From: Ruminiclostridium sp.
GTDB taxonomy: Bacteria; Bacillota; Clostridia; Oscillospirales; Oscillospiraceae
DNA: 9,549 nucleotides
Assembly (NCBI GenBank): GCA_017560855.1
Contig: JAFZEB010000141.1
Location: 1 to 9,549 of the forward strand
Direction: 5' to 3'
Positions 6,598 through 9,549 of the stretch are shown piece by piece. Every line of letters starts with the position of its first letter. Position 1 is the stretch's first letter. The translations under genes and the position numbers were made by a program. The notes beneath the pieces were generated by a model. It was not told where the DNA came from. It saw only the letters and a list, made by a program, of their open reading frames with translations, and did not search any database.

Positions 6598-7703
6598 GCC
6601 TGCTCCCCTCCTCTCATGTCAATGGTTTCCTTGACCCGCAGGCTCTGGGGCTCCTTCCGGGCCAGGGCCTTCTTACCCTCTGCCGCCAGGGAAGCCAGCT
6701 TCCCGGTGAGGGTGGTCAGGTCGGTTTTCTGGTCGTAGAGGACCAGCACGTCGGCGTCCCACTGGTCATCGGCGGGGCGAAGGCGGTCCAGCTCATTCAG
6801 GTAAATGGCAAAGCCGATGGCGCCGCAGCGCTTGCCCATCTTCTCCACCATCTTATCATACTGACCGCCGGACAGGACCCCGGCTGCCAGACCCTTGATG
6901 AAGCCCCGGAAGACGATGCCGCTGTAGTAGTCCATGCCGCCCTCCACGGAGAAGTCCAGGTAGACCTTGTCGCCCAGGCCGTTGGCCTTGAGCAGAGTGC
7001 AGATGGTGTTCAGCTCCTCCCAGGCCTGGCGGGTCTTGATGCCCCCCATGCACAGGGGAGCCAGCTCGGCCAGGACGGTCTCCATGGTGCCGTAGGTGGT
7101 GATGAGCTTCTCCAGAAGCCCAGTGACGGTGGGGCTCATGGCCTTTTCCTGGCAGAAGGCCCGCAGAGCGGCGGCGTTCTTTTCCCGAACGGCCTCCAGG
7201 ATCTCGGGGTAGTCGGCTTCAGCCACCCCGGCGGCCTCCATGAAACCGGAGACCAGACCCATGTGGGACACGTCCAGGACGTAGTCCGGGCTGATGGTCT
7301 GAAGGCTCTGAACGGCCAGGGCCATGACCTCATAGATGTGGTACAGGTCCACTTCACCGATGCACTCCAGGCCGGTCTGCATGATCTCCTGGAAGGTGCC
7401 GTCACCCTGGCTGGTGCGGTAGACGTTCTCATTGTAATAAACCTTCCGGGGGCCGGGCTCGTTCTCCCGTGTGTTCTTCACGATGGAGATGGTCACGTCG
7501 GGCTTCAGGGCCATGAGGATGCCCCGAGCATCGGTGAAGGTGATCATCCGGTCGCTGATGAGGAAGTCCTTGTTGCGGACGTACAGGTCGTACTCCTCGA
7601 ACTTGCTCATCTTGAAACGGCGGTAGCCGTACTTCTCATATAAACCACGCAGACGGTAGATGGTCTGTTCACCGCTGCGGAGGATGTTCCAGTCAAATTC
7701 CAT
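6594..7703 (-). CDS. hisZ: ATP phosphoribosyltransferase regulatory subunit (HisRS-like)
   Basis: A 369-aa paralogue of the class II histidyl-tRNA synthetase core that activates short HisG and mediates histidine feedback inhibition. It has a degenerate motif 2 (KVYYNENVYR...FQEIMQTGLECIG, 87-115), a histidine-site segment GGMDYYSGIVF (255-265) and a motif 3-like stretch AIGFAIYLNELDRL (295-308). In true HisRS the histidine-site segment reads RGLDYY; here the arginine needed for aminoacylation is glycine (G255). Only a remnant follows motif 3 where HisRS has its anticodon-binding domain. Both features argue for HisZ, as does the adjacent short hisG. The ATG at 7703 has GGGG 9 nt upstream. It is the first gene of the operon and lies directly after the structured leader. 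Confidence 0.96.
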   Translation of the reverse strand: MEFDWNILRSGEQTIYRLRGLYEKYGYRRFKMSKFEEYDLYVRNKDFLISDRMITFTDARGILMALKPDVTISIVKNTRENEPGPRKVYYNENVYRTSQGDGTFQEIMQTGLECIGEVDLYHIYEVMALAVQSLQTISPDYVLDVSHMGLVSGFMEAAGVAEADYPEILEAVREKNAAALRAFCQEKAMSPTVTGLLEKLITTYGTMETVLAELAPLCMGGIKTRQAWEELNTICTLLKANGLGDKVYLDFSVEGGMDYYSGIVFRGFIKGLAAGVLSGGQYDKMVEKMGKRCGAIGFAIYLNELDRLRPADDQWDADVLVLYDQKTDLTTLTGKLASLAAEGKKALARKEPQSLRVKETIDMRGGEQA

Positions 7704-7716
7704 GGGTGGTTACCCC

Positions 7717-7808
7717 TTTCTGTGTTACCTTTGGATCGAAGACATTTTATCACTCTACCGTGATAAAGTAAAGAGGGAATAGCCTCTTTTCCTGTCTTCC
7801 AACAGAAA
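7717..7808 (-). promoter_or_regulatory. Structured 5' leader RNA of the his operon (candidate riboregulator)
   Basis: In the his 5' untranslated region on the minus strand, nested pairings account for most of 92 nt. Closing stem: TTTCTGT (7808-7802) with ACAGAAA (7723-7717). Next: TTGGA (7802-7798, competing for one base) with TCCAA (7735-7731). Then AGACA (7797-7793) with TGTCT (7744-7740), extendable to GAAGACA/TGTCTTC by giving up two pairs of the previous stem. Inside the junction are two hairpins: AAAGAGG/CCTCTTT (7789-7783 with 7776-7770) and TTTATCAC/GTGATAAA (7767-7760 with 7753-7746). The closing stem ends exactly beside the GGGG ribosome site (7716-7713). I see no T-box consensus and no histidine-rich leader peptide. 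Pairing is read directly; regulatory function is inferred. Confidence 0.5.
7746..7767. promoter_or_regulatory. Perfect 8+8 bp palindrome, possible operator
   Basis: TTTATCAC (7746-7753) and GTGATAAA (7760-7767) are perfect inverted arms around a 6-bp spacer, TCTACC. It lies about 50-70 nt downstream of the predicted his transcription start. The symmetry and size suit a dimeric repressor. TrpR-family HisR/YerC regulators have been proposed for Firmicute his operons, but I cannot confirm that this is their motif. It could equally be just one hairpin of the leader RNA described above. Confidence 0.45.
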
Positions 7809-7822
7809 TTTTTCGAAATACT

Positions 7823-7851
7823 ATCATACCTCTTTTATACGAAATCCACAA
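7823..7851 (-). promoter_or_regulatory. Sigma-A-type promoter of the his operon
   Basis: On the minus strand, -35 TTGTGG (7851-7846) and -10 TATGAT (7828-7823) are separated by exactly 17 bp in an AT-rich patch that contrasts with the GC-rich genes. Transcription would start near 7819-7813, giving a hisZ leader of about 110 nt whose first paired base follows within a few nucleotides. It sits directly downstream of the terminator at 7863-7898, which insulates it from the leu transcript. Confidence 0.7.
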
Positions 7852-7862
7852 GGCTTTTCCTA

Positions 7863-7898
7863 AAAAAAGAAACGGCACTTTCGCGCCGTTTCTTTTTT
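7863..7898 (-). terminator. Terminator between the leu and his operons (potentially bidirectional)
   Basis: GAAACGGC (7869-7876) pairs with GCCGTTTC (7885-7892), extended by runs of A and T to 14 bp (7863-7876 with 7885-7898). On the minus strand the stem continues through a G-U and a C-G pair to a GAAA tetraloop and is followed by a T run; on the plus strand an A/C mismatch interrupts this inner part. The better minus-strand fold fits a terminator for leuDB, lying about 180 nt past leuB. The flanking A and T runs also allow termination of any rightward transcript. Confidence 0.85.
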
Positions 7899-7909
7899 GC
7901 CTCGCAGAG

Positions 7910-8068
7910 TTTGCTGCCCGCAGGCAGCAAAGAAAATCAAATCATTTTTTCCGGTGACATGCGCATCGGAAAAAATTCTTCTCGGCCTGCTAGTGTGCCC
8001 AAAGGGCGCGCGCAGCAGGCTGCAAACGCACTGAATGCGAAGCCCGGTAAAACTGGGCTTCGCATTCA
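7910..8068 (+). other. Array of four hairpins downstream of leuB (candidate structured RNA or repeat)
   Basis: Four stem-loops stand in series in non-coding DNA. TTTGCTGCC/GGCAGCAAA (7910-7918 with 7923-7931, loop CGCA). TTTTTTCCGGTG/CATCGGAAAAAA (7945-7956 with 7964-7975). A two-part stem of GCCTGCT/AGCAGGC (7985-7991 with 8014-8020) around GTGTGCCC/GGGCGCGC (7993-8000 with 8004-8011). TGAATGCGAAGCCC/GGGCTTCGCATTCA (8032-8045 with 8055-8068), extendable by GG/CT. All four wobble positions are G-U when read on the plus strand and A-C mismatches on the minus strand, so the plus strand folds better. CTTGTTTT follows the last hairpin on the plus strand, like a weak terminator. I see no convincing gene here. 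Whether it is an RNA gene, a repeat element or processing signals is open. Confidence 0.5.
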
Positions 8069-8074
8069 CTTGTT

Positions 8075-9145
8075 TTAGATTTCCTCAGCAATGAGTCTGC
8101 CCATCTCAGCGGTGCCCACCAGGGTGCCCTCGCCGGTGTACAGGTCGGGGGTCCGGTAGCCCTTGGCCAGAACGGCCTTCACAGCGGCGTCGATGGCATC
8201 CGCCTCGGCACCCAGGCCGAAGGTGTAGCGCAGCATCATGCCGATGGACAGGATGGTGGCGGTGGGGTTGGCCTTGTCCTGACCGGCAATGTCGGGGGCA
8301 GAGCCGTGGATGGGCTCATACATGCCAAAATTGCCTTCTGCCAGAGAGGCGGAGGGGAGCATACCGATGGAACCGGTGATCTGGCTGGCCTCGTCGGACA
8401 GGATGTCGCCAAAGATGTTGCTGGTGACGATCACGTCGAACTGACGGGGGTTGCGGACCAGCTGCATGGCAGCGTTGTCCACGTACATGTGGTTCAGGGT
8501 GACCTCAGGGTAGTCCTTGGCAACCTCTTCCACCACGCGTCTCCACAGGCGGGAGGAGTCCAGAACGTTGGCCTTGTCCACGCTGGTGACCTTCTTGTTC
8601 CGCTTCATGGCCATGTCAAAAGCCACCTTGGCAATGCGGCGGACCTCACCCTCGGAGTACATCTCCACGTCGTAGGCGGCGGGACCCATGTCGGTCTCCT
8701 TGGTGCCGCGCTCGCCGAAGTAGATGCCGCCGGTGAGCTCACGGACCACCACGATGTCCAGACCGCCGGAGAGGATCTCGGCCTTCAGGGGAGAGGCATC
8801 GGCCAGCTCCTCGAAGATGACGGCGGGACGGATGTTGGCAAAGAGGCCCAGCTCCTTGCGGATGCCCAGCAGAGCACGCTCAGGACGCTCGCCGCCGGGG
8901 AGGTTGTCCCACTTGGGGCCGCCCACAGCGCCCAGCAGGACGGCATCGGAAGCCTTGCAGACGTCGATGGTCTCCTGGGGCAGGCAGCCGCCGGTGGCAT
9001 CGATGGCAGCGCCGCCGGCCAGCACGGTCTTGGTGGTGAAGGTGTGGCCGAACTTGTCGCCCACCTTGCGCATGACCTTCACGGCCTGCTCCACGATGTC
9101 GGGGCCGATGCCGTCGCCGGGGATCACAGCGATATTGTAATTCAT
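8075..9145 (-). CDS. leuB: 3-isopropylmalate dehydrogenase
   Basis: A 356-aa member of the isocitrate/isopropylmalate dehydrogenase family. It oxidatively decarboxylates 3-isopropylmalate to 2-oxoisocaproate with NAD, the third step of leucine synthesis. Seen: N-terminal IAVIPGDGIGPDIV, substrate arginines R96, R106 and R135, Y142 in ELTGGIYFG, K191 in VDKANVLD, metal-binding D223, D247 and D251 (SNIFGDILSDEAS), and the NAD-binding stretch HGSAPDIAG (280-288), whose aspartate marks NAD over NADP preference. The length is typical and distinguishes it from longer isocitrate dehydrogenases. Its GGGAGGA ribosome site lies 7 nt before the ATG in the 14-nt gap after leuD. It appears to be the last gene of the leu operon; the hairpin array and terminator follow. 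Confidence 0.97.
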   Translation of the reverse strand: MNYNIAVIPGDGIGPDIVEQAVKVMRKVGDKFGHTFTTKTVLAGGAAIDATGGCLPQETIDVCKASDAVLLGAVGGPKWDNLPGGERPERALLGIRKELGLFANIRPAVIFEELADASPLKAEILSGGLDIVVVRELTGGIYFGERGTKETDMGPAAYDVEMYSEGEVRRIAKVAFDMAMKRNKKVTSVDKANVLDSSRLWRRVVEEVAKDYPEVTLNHMYVDNAAMQLVRNPRQFDVIVTSNIFGDILSDEASQITGSIGMLPSASLAEGNFGMYEPIHGSAPDIAGQDKANPTATILSIGMMLRYTFGLGAEADAIDAAVKAVLAKGYRTPDLYTGEGTLVGTAEMGRLIAEEI

Positions 9146-9159
9146 GTCCGCGTCCTCCC

Positions 9160-9549
9160 TTACTGCTTGTCCTTGATGGAGGACATCAGGCCGCCGGCCT
9201 GGATGATCTCCTTGATGAACTCGGGGAAGGGCAGGGACTGATAGGTCTCACCCTTGGTGACGTTGGTGATGACACCGGTGTCGAAGTCCACAGCAACCTC
9301 GTCGCCAGCCTCGATCTTCTCGCTGGCCTCGGGGCACTCCATGATGGCCAGGCCGATGTTGATGGCGTTGCGGTAGAAGATGCGGGCGAAGGTCTTTGCG
9401 ATGACGCAGGAGATGCCGGACTCCTTGATGACCATGGGGGCGTGCTCCCTGGAGGAGCCGCAGCCGAAGTTGAAGCCTCCCACCATCACGTCGCCGTCAC
9501 TCACGACCTTGACGAACTCGGTGTCGATGTCCTCCATGCAGTGGGTGGC
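9160..9549 (-). CDS. leuD: 3-isopropylmalate dehydratase small subunit (5' end cut by window)
   Basis: The C-terminal 129 residues of LeuD, which with LeuC isomerises 2- to 3-isopropylmalate; the small subunit swivels over the LeuC iron-sulfur active site. The family core GGFNFGCGSSREHAP, followed by GISCVIAKTFARIFYRNAINIGL, is intact. The frame is open to the right edge and reads ATHCMEDI before the first visible internal methionine (at 9537), matching the interior of LeuD and not an N-terminus. The true start therefore lies outside the window, probably some 30-40 codons away. The compact ending suggests the roughly 160-aa type of small subunit. leuC presumably lies just upstream beyond the edge. 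The leuD stop is 14 nt from leuB. Confidence 0.93.
   Translation of the reverse strand, partial: ATHCMEDIDTEFVKVVSDGDVMVGGFNFGCGSSREHAPMVIKESGISCVIAKTFARIFYRNAINIGLAIMECPEASEKIEAGDEVAVDFDTGVITNVTKGETYQSLPFPEFIKEIIQAGGLMSSIKDKQ

Noticed and set aside
6594..7703. hisZ as a genuine histidyl-tRNA synthetase (hisS)
   Set aside because: It is shorter than HisRS, lacks most of the anticodon-binding domain, has glycine in place of the catalytic arginine before the MDYY motif, and is directly followed by a short hisG.
7704..7822. T-box riboswitch or histidine leader peptide controlling his
   Set aside because: I found no T-box consensus (GGGTGGNACCGCG-like) on the minus strand, no terminator hairpin with a U-tract in the leader, and no run of histidine codons after a start codon.
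7811..7840. Divergent rightward promoter (TTTCGA, 18 bp, TTATAC) for the hairpin array
   Set aside because: The boxes are weak, AT-rich DNA yields such matches easily, and the terminator at 7863-7898 would stop the transcript before it reached the array.

Overview
The window is a GC-rich, densely packed stretch of bacterial chromosome in which every convincing gene lies on the minus strand. It holds the 3' part of a leucine-biosynthesis operon (leuD, cut by the right edge, then leuB) and, downstream of it, a complete nine-gene histidine operon in the order hisZ-hisG-hisD-hisC-hisB-hisH-hisA-hisF-hisIE. A short-form HisG with a HisZ partner, a HisB with only the dehydratase domain, a fused HisIE, GGAGG-type ribosome sites and the style of the intergenic hairpins suggest an anaerobic Gram-positive gut-type bacterium of the class Clostridia, plausibly Oscillospiraceae-like. 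That taxonomic call is inference, not a match.

Layout from right to left, the direction of transcription. 9549-8075: leuD and leuB, 14 nt apart. 8074-7861: non-coding, with four hairpins in a row (7910-8068) and then a strong terminator hairpin with U-tracts (7863-7898). 7851-7704: his control region, with a sigma-A-type promoter (TTGTGG-17 bp-TATGAT) and a leader of about 110 nt. This leader can fold into a closed three-way-junction RNA ending at the hisZ ribosome site, and contains a perfect 8+8 bp palindrome. 7703-98: the his genes, joined by ATGA overlaps or gaps of 1-14 nt, with one exception: a 142-nt gap between hisB and hisH holding a palindromic element. 49-11: intrinsic terminator.

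Together the his genes encode every step from PRPP + ATP to histidine except histinol-phosphate (histidinol-phosphate) phosphatase, which must be elsewhere. HisZ-HisG starts the pathway, HisIE and HisA process the first intermediates, HisH-HisF form imidazole glycerol phosphate synthase, and HisB, HisC and HisD finish the route.

The enzymes are ordinary; the interest is in the spaces between them. (1) The 122-bp palindromic element between hisB and hisH is flanked by a 6-bp direct repeat, and removing it restores a compact hisB-hisH junction. (2) The his leader has an elaborate nested fold that resembles no T-box or histidine-rich leader peptide. (3) The four-hairpin array downstream of leuB has wobble pairs that consistently favour folding of the plus strand, opposite to the genes around it.
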